Below the pieces are notes generated by a model. That model was not told the origin of the DNA, searched no databases, and saw nothing but the letters and a program-made list of their open reading frames with translations. Source: Desulfobacter sp. (lineage in GTDB: Bacteria > Desulfobacterota > Desulfobacteria > Desulfobacterales > Desulfobacteraceae). From it: a DNA stretch of 64,000 nt. The DNA lies in contig CP054838.1 in the NCBI GenBank assembly GCA_028768545.1, forward strand, positions 449,501 to 513,500, given 5' to 3'. Positions within the stretch are counted from its first letter, which is position 1. Every line of letters starts with the position of its first letter. Both the position numbers and the translations under genes were made by a program. Shown here one piece after another: positions 1 through 7,209 of this stretch.

Positions 1-13
1 AAAGACCGAAATC

Positions 14-1486
14 ATGATGCCAAAACCCAATTTTTTTGCATTTTTGATCCTCACCCTGCTGGCGTCCAGTTTTTTGCCTGCAGCCGCCAGCCCCCCTGCT
101 TCAAAGGTTTATATCATTCCGGTTTCCGGCATGGTAGAGCCGGGAATGGCCGCCTATGTCAAAAGGGCGATAGAGGAAGTTGAACATGATAAAAATGCCA
201 TTTTAGTGTTCAAGCTGGACACCTTTGGTGGGCGGGTGGATGCCGCGTTTGAGATTGTGGAGACCATATCTGCGGTGCCAAAGGAACGGACCATCGCCTA
301 TTTAGAAAAAAGGGCGATTTCCGCAGGCGCCCTGATTGCCCTGGCTTCAGGCACCCTGATCATGAAGGAGAACACCCTGATCGGTGACTGCGCTCCCATT
401 ATTCAGTCCAATGAAGGTCAAAAGGAGGCCGGGGAAAAGACCCAGACCGTTCTCAGAGCCCAGTTCCGGACGCTTGCAAAGAGGAACAACTATCCTGAGG
501 TCCTGGCTGAGGCCATGGTGACCAAGTCAATGGAGGTCTATTCCCTTACCCTGGATAACACGACCCAATACATGGACAAAACAGCCTATGATGACCTGTC
601 AGAGGCTGAAAAGAAAAAGGTGTCGGGAAAAAAGACCATTGTGGCCAAAGGCGAGCTTTTGACCATGGATGATACGGAAGCCAAGGATCTTGGGTTTTCT
701 AAAACCAGTGTTAAAAATTTGGATCAGGCTCTGGCCTTTTTAGGGGTTCAGGCATACCAGCGAATTGAAATTTCAGAATCCTGGTCCGAGAACCTGGTCC
801 GGGTGCTCCAGCCTTTTTTACCTTTGCTCATGCTTTTGGGGATCGGGGCGGTGTACACGGAAATCAAGGCGCCCGGGTTCGGCATCCCCGGCATCATTGG
901 CATTTTTTGTCTGGGCCTGGTGTTTTTTAACCAATACCTGGTGGGGCTTGCCGATTATACTGAGCTGCTGGTTTTTTTCATCGGGTTTCTTCTGTTGGGG
1001 GTTGAGGTCTTTGTACTGCCCGGATTTGGTGTGGCCGGCATTTCCGCTCTCATGGTCATTGGTATTGGCCTGGTCCTTTCTTTTCAAAATTTTGTGTTTC
1101 CGGACCCTGCCCTGCCCTGGGAAGCCCGGCTCATGCTTAAAAATGTCTCTTTTGTCATGGGCAGTTTTCTCGGGGCCCTTGTGGTCTCTTTTTTGATGAT
1201 CCGTTTTGTTTTGCCCCGAATATCAACCCTGATCAAAGGGCCGTATTTGTCTGCTACTCTGGAAGACGCCCGTGCAGATTCAGCACAATCTCTGGAGGTC
1301 AGCCCGGGGGAAGCCGGGATTGCTCTGACCCAGCTTCGGCCTTCGGGCAAGATCAGGATTAAAAACAAGAAAATAGATGCCATTACCCAGGGCGACTTTA
1401 TTGATGCCAATGCGCGGGTCCGGGTGCTGGAAATTGTTCACAACCATGTGATTGTAGAAAAACAGGAGAACAAGGAAGATAAATGA
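14..1486 (+). CDS. NfeD-family membrane-bound serine protease (long, ClpP-class form)
   Basis: Membrane protease of the long NfeD class, which in other bacteria is encoded beside flotillin-like proteins and is thought to cut membrane-protein partners. The N-terminus is a signal peptide (residues 1-26, hydrophobic run then AAAS). A ClpP-like domain follows, with the probable nucleophile Ser103 in the motif AISAGALIALASG. Several hydrophobic segments lie at about 265-400, and a C-terminal OB-like domain (about 425-485) contains the GKIRIKNKKIDAITQGDFI pattern typical of NfeD. Two ATGs in tandem (14 and 17) make the exact start uncertain. The stop overlaps the next gene by 4 bp (ATGA), so the two are translationally coupled. 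Family assignment is firm; the substrate is unknown. Confidence 0.9.
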   Translation: MMPKPNFFAFLILTLLASSFLPAAASPPASKVYIIPVSGMVEPGMAAYVKRAIEEVEHDKNAILVFKLDTFGGRVDAAFEIVETISAVPKERTIAYLEKRAISAGALIALASGTLIMKENTLIGDCAPIIQSNEGQKEAGEKTQTVLRAQFRTLAKRNNYPEVLAEAMVTKSMEVYSLTLDNTTQYMDKTAYDDLSEAEKKKVSGKKTIVAKGELLTMDDTEAKDLGFSKTSVKNLDQALAFLGVQAYQRIEISESWSENLVRVLQPFLPLLMLLGIGAVYTEIKAPGFGIPGIIGIFCLGLVFFNQYLVGLADYTELLVFFIGFLLLGVEVFVLPGFGVAGISALMVIGIGLVLSFQNFVFPDPALPWEARLMLKNVSFVMGSFLGALVVSFLMIRFVLPRISTLIKGPYLSATLEDARADSAQSLEVSPGEAGIALTQLRPSGKIRIKNKKIDAITQGDFIDANARVRVLEIVHNHVIVEKQENKEDK

Positions 1487-1959
1487 AAGTTTATATACTG
1501 CCGGTTGTATTTCAGATATTCGGAGTTCTGGTTGTGGTGGCCGAGGTCTTTATTCCGTCCATGGGACTGCTTACGGCCATTGCCCTGGGACTTATCGGTT
1601 ATTCCCTATATTTGGCCTTTACCACGATTTCTTCTGCCGCCTTTTTTGTTTTTCTCGGGGCTGACCTTGTGGTTCTGCCCCTGGTTTTGATATTGGGGTT
1701 GAAAATCTTAGCCATTTCCCCCCTTGCACTTAAGAAGAAGCTTTCATCCGGGGACGGGGTGGTGTCCCAGGCCCAGGGTCTGGAGAGGTATTTAAACAAA
1801 AAAGGCCGGTCCCTTACGGTGCTTCGGCCTTCGGGAACTGCCGTGATAGACGACGTCCGTCTGGATGTGGTGACGGATGGGGAGTATATTGAGGCTCAAG
1901 TACCGGTTCAGGTGACAGGGGTTACGGGAAACCAGGTGGTCGTGGCAAGAATCGGTTAG
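1483..1959 (+). CDS. Short NfeD-family protein
   Basis: Short NfeD protein of 158 residues: three to four hydrophobic segments (about 5-80), then a C-terminal OB-fold domain (about 100-158) with the family pattern LRPSGTAVIDD and GEYIEAQVPVQV. It has no protease domain. It overlaps the upstream long NfeD gene by 4 bp and precedes floA by about 70 bp, the usual NfeD-flotillin arrangement. In the family such proteins are thought to partner the flotillin scaffold in the inner membrane. Having both a long and a short NfeD in one operon is seen in other bacteria and is not unusual in itself. Confidence 0.87.
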   Translation: MKVYILPVVFQIFGVLVVVAEVFIPSMGLLTAIALGLIGYSLYLAFTTISSAAFFVFLGADLVVLPLVLILGLKILAISPLALKKKLSSGDGVVSQAQGLERYLNKKGRSLTVLRPSGTAVIDDVRLDVVTDGEYIEAQVPVQVTGVTGNQVVVARIG

Positions 1960-2026
1960 ACAAAAGTTTACATAAAAGTTGATCAAGGCTTAGTCAATTA
2001 TATTTAATATTTAAGGAGAGGTGGTT

Positions 2027-3007
2027 ATGGATTTCATGTATATCCTGCTCATTGTTGCAGGTATTATCGGCCTGGTATTGGTGTATTTTGCATTTTCCTA
2101 TATTGGGCTGTGGATTCAGGCCCTGGTATCCGGGGCTACGGTGGGCCTGTTCAATATTATTTTCATGCGGTTTCGGAAGGTGCCGCCCAAGCTTATTGTT
2201 GAATCTAAAATTATGGCGGTCAAGGCCGGTATTGAAATTGCCACGGACAGCCTGGAATCTCATTATCTGGCAGGCGGTAATGTCTCCCGGGTCATCCAGG
2301 CCCTGATTGCAGCGGACAAGGCCAATATCGAGCTGACCTTTAACCGGGCTTCTGCCATTGACCTGGCAGGGAGGGACGTGCTGGAGGCGGTGCAGATGTC
2401 GGTGAATCCCAAAGTGATCGAGACCCCTCTTGTGGCTGCCATGGCCAAGGACGGTATTCAGCTCAAGGCCATTTCCAGGGTCACCGTCAGGGCCAATATT
2501 GACCGCCTGGTTGGCGGGGCAGGTGCCGAGACCATCCTGGCCCGTGTGGGTGAGGGTATTGTTACCACCATTGGATCTGCCGTGACTCACAAGGAAGTTT
2601 TGGAAAATCCGGACACCATTTCAAAGACCGTTCTTTCCAAAGGCCTGGATGCGGGGACGGCCTATGAGATTCTCTCCATTGATATTGCAGATGTGGATGT
2701 GGGCAAGAATATCGGGGCAGAGCTTGAGACGGACAGGGCTGAGGCAGATAAAAAAATTGCCCAGGCCAAGGCCGAGGAAAAACGGGCCATGGCCTTTGCC
2801 CAGGAGCAGGAGATGAGAGCCAGGGTCCAGGAGATGCGGGCCAAGGTGGTGGAAGCTGAATCCAAGGTGCCCCTGGCCATGGCCGATGCCTTTAGAAGCG
2901 GGAACCTGGGGATCATGGATTATTATAAGATGCAAAATATTTCCGCAGACACCAAGATGAGGGACAAGATCGCCACTCCGGGATCCGGGCCTTCCCATGA
3001 AGAATAA
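2027..3007 (+). CDS. floA: Flotillin-like protein FloA
   Basis: Flotillin-like scaffold protein (FloA/YqfA family), 326 residues. Residues 1-50 hold a hydrophobic membrane anchor. The SPFH-like region follows ([17 protein letters not shown], then [16 protein letters not shown] and [19 protein letters not shown]). The C-terminal part from about 225 to 290 is rich in Ala, Glu, Lys and Arg and looks like a coiled coil. An in-frame GTG exists at 2021, but AAGGAG at 2013-2018 is only 2 bp from it and 8 bp from the ATG at 2027, so the ATG was chosen. FloA proteins oligomerise in membrane microdomains. Its NfeD neighbours support this assignment. Confidence 0.93.
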   Translation: MDFMYILLIVAGIIGLVLVYFAFSYIGLWIQALVSGATVGLFNIIFMRFRKVPPKLIVESKIMAVKAGIEIATDSLESHYLAGGNVSRVIQALIAADKANIELTFNRASAIDLAGRDVLEAVQMSVNPKVIETPLVAAMAKDGIQLKAISRVTVRANIDRLVGGAGAETILARVGEGIVTTIGSAVTHKEVLENPDTISKTVLSKGLDAGTAYEILSIDIADVDVGKNIGAELETDRAEADKKIAQAKAEEKRAMAFAQEQEMRARVQEMRAKVVEAESKVPLAMADAFRSGNLGIMDYYKMQNISADTKMRDKIATPGSGPSHEE

Positions 3008-3083
3008 TCCAAGCTAAAACCCGTAAAAAATGGGGATAAGCTCTGATGGAGAATAGGGCTGTCCCCATAAAATAGGAGACGTC

Positions 3084-3635
3084 ATGGAATTTGGCGACCT
3101 GGTGACCTATATTCTGCTTTTTTTGTTTTTTGTTCTTCCCTCTATTCTAAAGAAAAAGGGCAAGAAAAAAGCAGGGACACGTGAGACAAAGAAAAATGCC
3201 TCTGTTTTTGATAAATTGGGACAAACCATCCAGAAATTTGTCAGTGACCTGGAAGATCAAGCCAGACAAGCCCGGGCCAAGCAGGAAGAACAGGGATCGG
3301 CCTGGGATGACATTGATGATAGTGCGTCTGGAGTGTCAAGCGCCACCCAGAGGCATGGGGTAGAAGAGGAAACATTCATCCCCCATGAAATTACCCGGGA
3401 GAAAACGGAACACGCCCCTTCCCCCATACCGGCCCATTATGATCCTGACCATCCTTTTTTGGCACCGGAAAAAGTGCCAGTGACAAGGGAGCCCAGGTTA
3501 AAAAAAAAGAGGCCGGTTGTTGTCTGCTCCCCTGTTTTTCCTGGAATCGAGCCAGGAATGCTGGAAAATCCATTGCAGCAGGCCGTGGTCTGGTCGGAAA
3601 TTTTAGGAAAACCCGTGGCCCTGAGGGACGAGTGA
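3084..3635 (+). CDS. Small single-pass membrane protein, function unknown
   Basis: I do not recognise this 183-residue protein. It begins with one hydrophobic segment (about 8-22, ILLFLFFVLPSIL) followed at once by a Lys-rich stretch, so the N-terminus is probably outside and the rest cytoplasmic. Residues 45-75 (LGQTIQKFVSDLEDQARQARAKQEEQ) could form a coiled coil; the remainder is acidic and low in complexity until a short conserved-looking tail (LENPLQQAVVWSEILGKPVALRD). The tail resembles ends seen in small proteins encoded near flotillin genes in deltaproteobacteria, but that is from memory and weak. An AGGAG lies 6-7 bp before the ATG. It is last in the NfeD-FloA group and is followed by a strong terminator. 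Confidence 0.7.
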   Translation: MEFGDLVTYILLFLFFVLPSILKKKGKKKAGTRETKKNASVFDKLGQTIQKFVSDLEDQARQARAKQEEQGSAWDDIDDSASGVSSATQRHGVEEETFIPHEITREKTEHAPSPIPAHYDPDHPFLAPEKVPVTREPRLKKKRPVVVCSPVFPGIEPGMLENPLQQAVVWSEILGKPVALRDE

Positions 3636-3663
3636 TTTGTTATTTGAAATTGTTAAAGACTGA

Positions 3664-3701
3664 TAGTCTCCCAATGCCTTGGCCCTGGGAGACTAATTTT
3701 T
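3664..3701 (+). terminator. Rho-independent terminator of the nfeD-floA operon
   Basis: A perfect 10-bp inverted repeat (TAGTCTCCCA at 3664-3673 and TGGGAGACTA at 3686-3695) with a 12-nt loop is followed by ATTTTT. It lies 29 bp after the last gene of the operon. The right arm also contains the TAG that would end the original frame of the Lon-like gene on the other strand. Confidence 0.85.
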
Positions 3702-4447
3702 CATATAGGTGGTAAATATCTGTTCATGGGAAATGTATTTTTCCCTGTCAGGATCCACAAGATACATGCGGATGGCATTAACCCTTCGTAAAATTTCCTG
3801 TTCCGCCCTGTTCCGCCCTGTTCCGCCCTGTGTTTTTTTGTCTGGATAATCTCTTGTTTCAGATCCAGGGTGGGCTGGGTGGCATAGTATTTTTCCGTTT
3901 TGTATGCGATCCGTTTTTCTATGAGATTTTCGCGCATCTCATTGTGGTCATCGTCCAGAAACAGCACTTCAGGCATGAGATCGGCAAAATGGGTCACAGC
4001 AATGATATCCTTTTGTCTCTGCCAGTATCCAATGAGAAATTCAGGCTCTAAATCCTTGTAATTTTGCAGGGGCATATACATCCGCCGCAGATACAGCAAG
4101 ACTTTTTCTGTTTTTTTTCTGTGCCCGCCGATGATGACAGATCCTCCGACCTCGTCTTTTCTCACCCCTTTGGTCCATGGGGCCCCGGTAATCCCGAAAT
4201 CAATGCAGAGCGGAATTCGCAGCAGTGCGGACATGGTGTTCAGGGCCAGGGCATAGCCGGCAGAAGAGCCGCCCACATTGTAAGAGGCTGACAAAAGCTG
4301 ATGATGGAGGGAGTAGCGTTTTAAAAAATCTCCAAACAGCCAGGGGATGCTGATATCAGGGGAGAGTTCCTGGATATAGTTTTTCACCATGGTCAACGCT
4401 TCCTGGGCAGACTGCCAGGGCTCACGCATGTAAATATTGTAAAGTGC
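3693..4447 (-). pseudogene. Lon-like (S16) protease C-terminal fragment, truncated and frameshifted
   Basis: The minus-strand reading from 4429 gives a Lon-type proteolytic domain: the serine motif NVGGSSAG (Ser56 counted from 4429), then GITGAPWTKGVRKDEVGG and a Lys-containing IIGGHRKK motif where Lon has its catalytic lysine. The ATPase and substrate domains are absent. Upstream codons stay open only to a TAG at 4450-4448, where an ISAs1-type element begins, so the 5' part was lost at the insertion. Three copies of a 10-bp repeat (3801-3830) change the frame near the end. With one copy the protein would continue EILRRVNAIRMYLVDPD and stop at 3693; the present reading stops at 3701. The fragment is probably non-functional. 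Confidence 0.75.
3801..3830. repeat. Three tandem 10-bp units inside the Lon-like gene
   Basis: TTCCGCCCTG is repeated exactly three times. Ten is not a multiple of three, so each change in copy number changes the downstream reading frame of the Lon-like gene. One or four copies restore the natural-looking C-terminus, while three copies do not. Confidence 0.95.
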
Positions 4448-5670
4448 CTATAGTTTTGATTGGTTCAAGTATCATCCAAACATAACTTCCTCCAGATATT
4501 TGATATCCATAGCAGCATTCAACCTTTTGGTTTTTACACTCCCTTTAAATGTCTTATTGTTCCGTAATAAATTTAATGCAATGTGCCGAATCGCTGCAAA
4601 ATTCTCAGGAGAGTTCCCCTTTCTGACTCTGCTTTCGTCTTCACGGAACGCAATATCCAATGCACTGAATTTTCAATTCCCCAATGCCTCCTGACAGCAT
4701 TACCAAAAATATTGGGGTCGCTATCCAGGCTCGATATATAATATCGCTTTTCATGACTGATCTGGCCGTCCATTTCCCGGGTGGATTCAATCATTCCAAT
4801 ACTTTTCAAACCTTTCCAACTTTTTTTATCTTCAAACCAATCAATATCAGAGGTTATCACAGCCCTGCGCGTTTCGACTCGACCGTGCCCTCCGTCAACA
4901 CTGGTCTGTTCATTAAACTGGTACCCCTGATTTTTCATTTCTTCCATTTTATTGAAAAAAAGTACCGCTTCATCATGCAAGGTTTTATGATTTTCTTTCA
5001 GGGCAAGGACATAGTCACACCCTTTGTTTATTATGGTTTCAGCGATTTTCTTTTGAGTGCCCATGGCATCAATGGTTATAATGCAGCCCGAGATATCTAA
5101 AAGTTTTAAAAGATTTGGAATGGCCGTAATTTCATTTGATTTTTCTTCGGTTTTTAATTGCCCTAAAACCACTTTATTAGACGAAGCCCACGAACTGATC
5201 ATATGAATGGCTTTCTTATCATTGGAGGTATCGTGTGAACGCCTTAGAGTTTTGCCGTCGATTGCAATGACTTGACCTTTGGTCATCTTTGCAACCGACT
5301 GAACCCAGTGCATAAAACTGCTCTGAAATTCATTCGGGTTCATCCTTTCAAAAATTCTGCCAAAGGTGTCATGGGAGGGTATCCCATGGGGAAGGCTTAG
5401 AAATTTTGACAACCACCTTTTTCTCTTTTTGCCAAAGTTTTCAATTTGCTCATAAGTGTCTGCGCCAGCAACTACCGCACAAATTGCGATGATGACGACA
5501 TCAATTAAATTATGAAGCTTATTGTGGTGTCTGGGGTCCTGAATATTGTCAAAAAAAGTTTCAAGAGATTTTTTTTCGTTCATTGGCAACTCCTTGTGTT
5601 TATTGCCATATATATCGTATCTGTGCAGCGATGTCTAGGAAAATTTTGTTCGATGCTCATATACTATAGC
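4448..5670 (-). mobile_element. ISAs1-family insertion sequence, inactive copy
   Basis: The element carries an ISAs1/H-repeat type transposase on the minus strand. Its outer limits are inferred from short inverted ends: CTATAGT at 4448-4454 and its complement ACTATAG at 5664-5670. The flanking 8-bp sequences (TAAAGTGC on the left, CAAGCCAG on the right) are not the same, so no target duplication remains and one side has been rearranged. It cuts the Lon-like gene on its left. Confidence 0.65.
4472..5589 (-). pseudogene. ISAs1-family transposase, frameshifted near its C-terminus
   Basis: The N-terminal part reads as a typical ISAs1-family protein: DPRHHNKLHNLIDVVIIAI, then VIAIDGKTLRRSHD, TIDAMGTQKKIA and GCDYVLALKENHKTL. 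The main frame runs from 5589 and goes astray after RRHWGIENSVHWIL, stopping at 4573. The expected continuation (DIAFREDESRVRKGNSPENF) is found in another frame from about 4660 to 4472. Direct TTGG sequences at the junction suggest a small deletion of roughly 7 bp. The protein should be inactive. Confidence 0.85.
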
Positions 5671-5683
5671 AAGCCAGGAGAGC

Positions 5684-5826
5684 CAGGCTGGGATAGGGTG
5701 AAGGGGGTGGAGTGGCGTAAATGAGCGGCCCGCCAGGACGGCATAGGTCCGATCATTTCCGCTTCTTAAGCGGTCAGGACGACCGCTTAAGATTTAACGG
5801 AATCCCCCTCACCTATTCCAGCCGGG
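5684..5826. repeat. MITE-like large imperfect palindrome
   Basis: The outer arms at 5684-5708 and 5804-5826 are imperfect inverted copies built around GGCTGGGATAGGGTGA versus GGCTGGAATAGGTGA. Inside lies a perfect 11-bp hairpin (CTTAAGCGGTC at 5765-5775, GACCGCTTAAG at 5781-5791, 5-nt loop). No transposase is encoded. It sits between the ISAs1 remnant and the TAXI gene and supplies the last codons of the latter. A MITE, or the relic of a larger element, is the likely explanation. Confidence 0.6.
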
Positions 5827-6710
5827 TAAGGACGAATCTTAATAAAAGTTACATGCGATGACCCTGCATCCTCGTCCACATTCGCCCGAACAGCCAGGAA
5901 GTTGGGCTGGGCAATGGTTTGGATTTTTTGGGGCTGATTGGGATAGGTGCCGGCCGGGATCAGATAAGGGCTCCAGAGATTGAGGCCGCCATCTGCCGCT
6001 GCCATCTGCTCGTCTGTAAAATTTAAAAAGGTCAGGTCCTTGCCCATGGTGGCGGCGGCCCGGGTCACAGCGCCTGTGGGCACTCCTGCCGGGGTGGAAA
6101 TGGCGACCACCTGTCCGTTCTGAAGGGCATCGACGCTGGGTCCGTATCCCAGGTAGACCAGTTTAAAGTTCCGGTCCGGGTTAAAGCCGAGGTTGGAGAG
6201 TAAAAACGTGTTTGAGCCCAGGGTGCCGGAATTTTTTTTGCCCAGGGCCAGGTGCTTGCCCAGGGCTTGTTTGAGATCATCGATGGTGCCTGTTTGGGCA
6301 TATTTAGACTGGATGGTGAACTGTTCTACATTCTGCCAGAGCATGGTAATGGATCTTAGATTTTTCTGGGGTCCGGCGGACTTGACCGCTCCGATACCGT
6401 TCCAGGCCCAGTAACCGTAAAGTCCTTGAAGAATAGCAAACTGGGCCTGGTTTTCCCTGAGCAGTTTGACATTTTCACCGGAGCCGGCTGAATTGATGGC
6501 GGACATGCCGATGTTGTGGCGGGGCTGAAGTTTGACCTTGATCAGGGTGGACAGGGCCACCCCGACCGGATAATAGGTTCCGCCGGTGCTGGCCGTGGTC
6601 AAAAGGTAATTGCGTTCAGCAGGTTCGGCCATGAGGGAAAATGGATGGGTGAACGCCGCCAGAAAAAGGAGGGTCATGGTCGCCAGAGAGATACGCATTC
6701 TTTTTTTCAT
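5787..6710 (-). CDS. TAXI-family TRAP transporter solute receptor, C-terminus replaced
   Basis: Periplasmic solute-binding protein of the TAXI family, which normally delivers substrates to a TRAP permease; no permease gene is visible here. A signal peptide (MKKRMRIS to LMAEP) is followed by the family opening LLTTASTGGTYYPVGVALSTLI, then AINSAGSGENVKLL and ISTPAGVPTGAV. ATG 6710 was chosen over 6725 because AAGGA lies 6 bp upstream of it. After about FLAVRANVDED the usual C-terminal helices are missing, and the last roughly 25 residues (AGSSHVTFIKIRPYPAGIGE...) are encoded by the palindromic element. The protein is therefore about 20-30 residues altered or truncated and may not fold normally. 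Confidence 0.8.
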   Translation of the reverse strand: MKKRMRISLATMTLLFLAAFTHPFSLMAEPAERNYLLTTASTGGTYYPVGVALSTLIKVKLQPRHNIGMSAINSAGSGENVKLLRENQAQFAILQGLYGYWAWNGIGAVKSAGPQKNLRSITMLWQNVEQFTIQSKYAQTGTIDDLKQALGKHLALGKKNSGTLGSNTFLLSNLGFNPDRNFKLVYLGYGPSVDALQNGQVVAISTPAGVPTGAVTRAAATMGKDLTFLNFTDEQMAAADGGLNLWSPYLIPAGTYPNQPQKIQTIAQPNFLAVRANVDEDAGSSHVTFIKIRPYPAGIGEGDSVKS

Positions 6711-6781
6711 GGGATTTCCTTGCACTCTTTATATTATAAATATTCAGCCTGGCCTTATCTTAGCAAGGAATGCCCCTGGGG

Positions 6782-7192
6782 TTAAGGTGTTTTTTTGTGC
6801 CCGGCAAAGGCTCTGGAAGAAAGATGAAACAGGTCATGGGCCATCTGCCTGATTTCAGGCGAGCAGTCCGCCCTGCGAAATTGCCTGTCCGAGGCAAAGG
6901 ATTTCCAGAACGGGGGGAGCTGATCCATGCGGGTGACCATGCCGCCCTGCTCATCTTCTTCTACATAGAGCACGGTTTTAATTCCTGAATTGATGATTCG
7001 GGTCAAACACATGGGGCAGGGCTCCATTGAAGAGATCAGGACCAGATCGGGACAGTCCCTGGGATCGGCCCCGCTTTCAGGGGATCGTTTTTTTTTCATC
7101 CGGTTTTCGTACCGGTTGAGCAAATCCATTTCTCCGTGGAGATCGCTTCTGAAATACCCGTCATACTGTCGGTTTCTTCCGGTTTCCACCAC
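6782..7192 (-). CDS. Cytidine/nucleoside deaminase-like domain, in the -1 frame behind the radical SAM gene
   Basis: Zinc-dependent deaminase fold: the HGE motif (SDLHGEMDLLNRYE) and the PCxxC motif (SSMEPCPMCLTRI) supply the usual His, Glu and two Cys residues. The usual first strand (GVCLVNAQTGQVVETGRNRQ) lies upstream of the first possible start, the GTG at 7192, and no ATG exists in this frame before it. That strand follows directly in the -1 frame from the end of the radical SAM gene: its last codons GCA AAA GAG GGG can be re-read as GCA AAA AGA GGG. The deaminase may therefore be made by frameshifting, or the two were one gene broken by a one-base change. The substrate (cytosine, guanine or tRNA adenosine) cannot be told. 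Confidence 0.65.
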   Translation of the reverse strand: MVETGRNRQYDGYFRSDLHGEMDLLNRYENRMKKKRSPESGADPRDCPDLVLISSMEPCPMCLTRIINSGIKTVLYVEEDEQGGMVTRMDQLPPFWKSFASDRQFRRADCSPEIRQMAHDLFHLSSRAFAGHKKTP

Positions 7193-7209
7193 CTGGCCGG
7201 TCTGTGCAT

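Noticed and set aside
3030-3068. Inverted repeat ATGGGGA...TCCCCAT between floA and the next gene
   Set aside because: Only 7 bp with a 25-nt loop and no T-run; likely chance.
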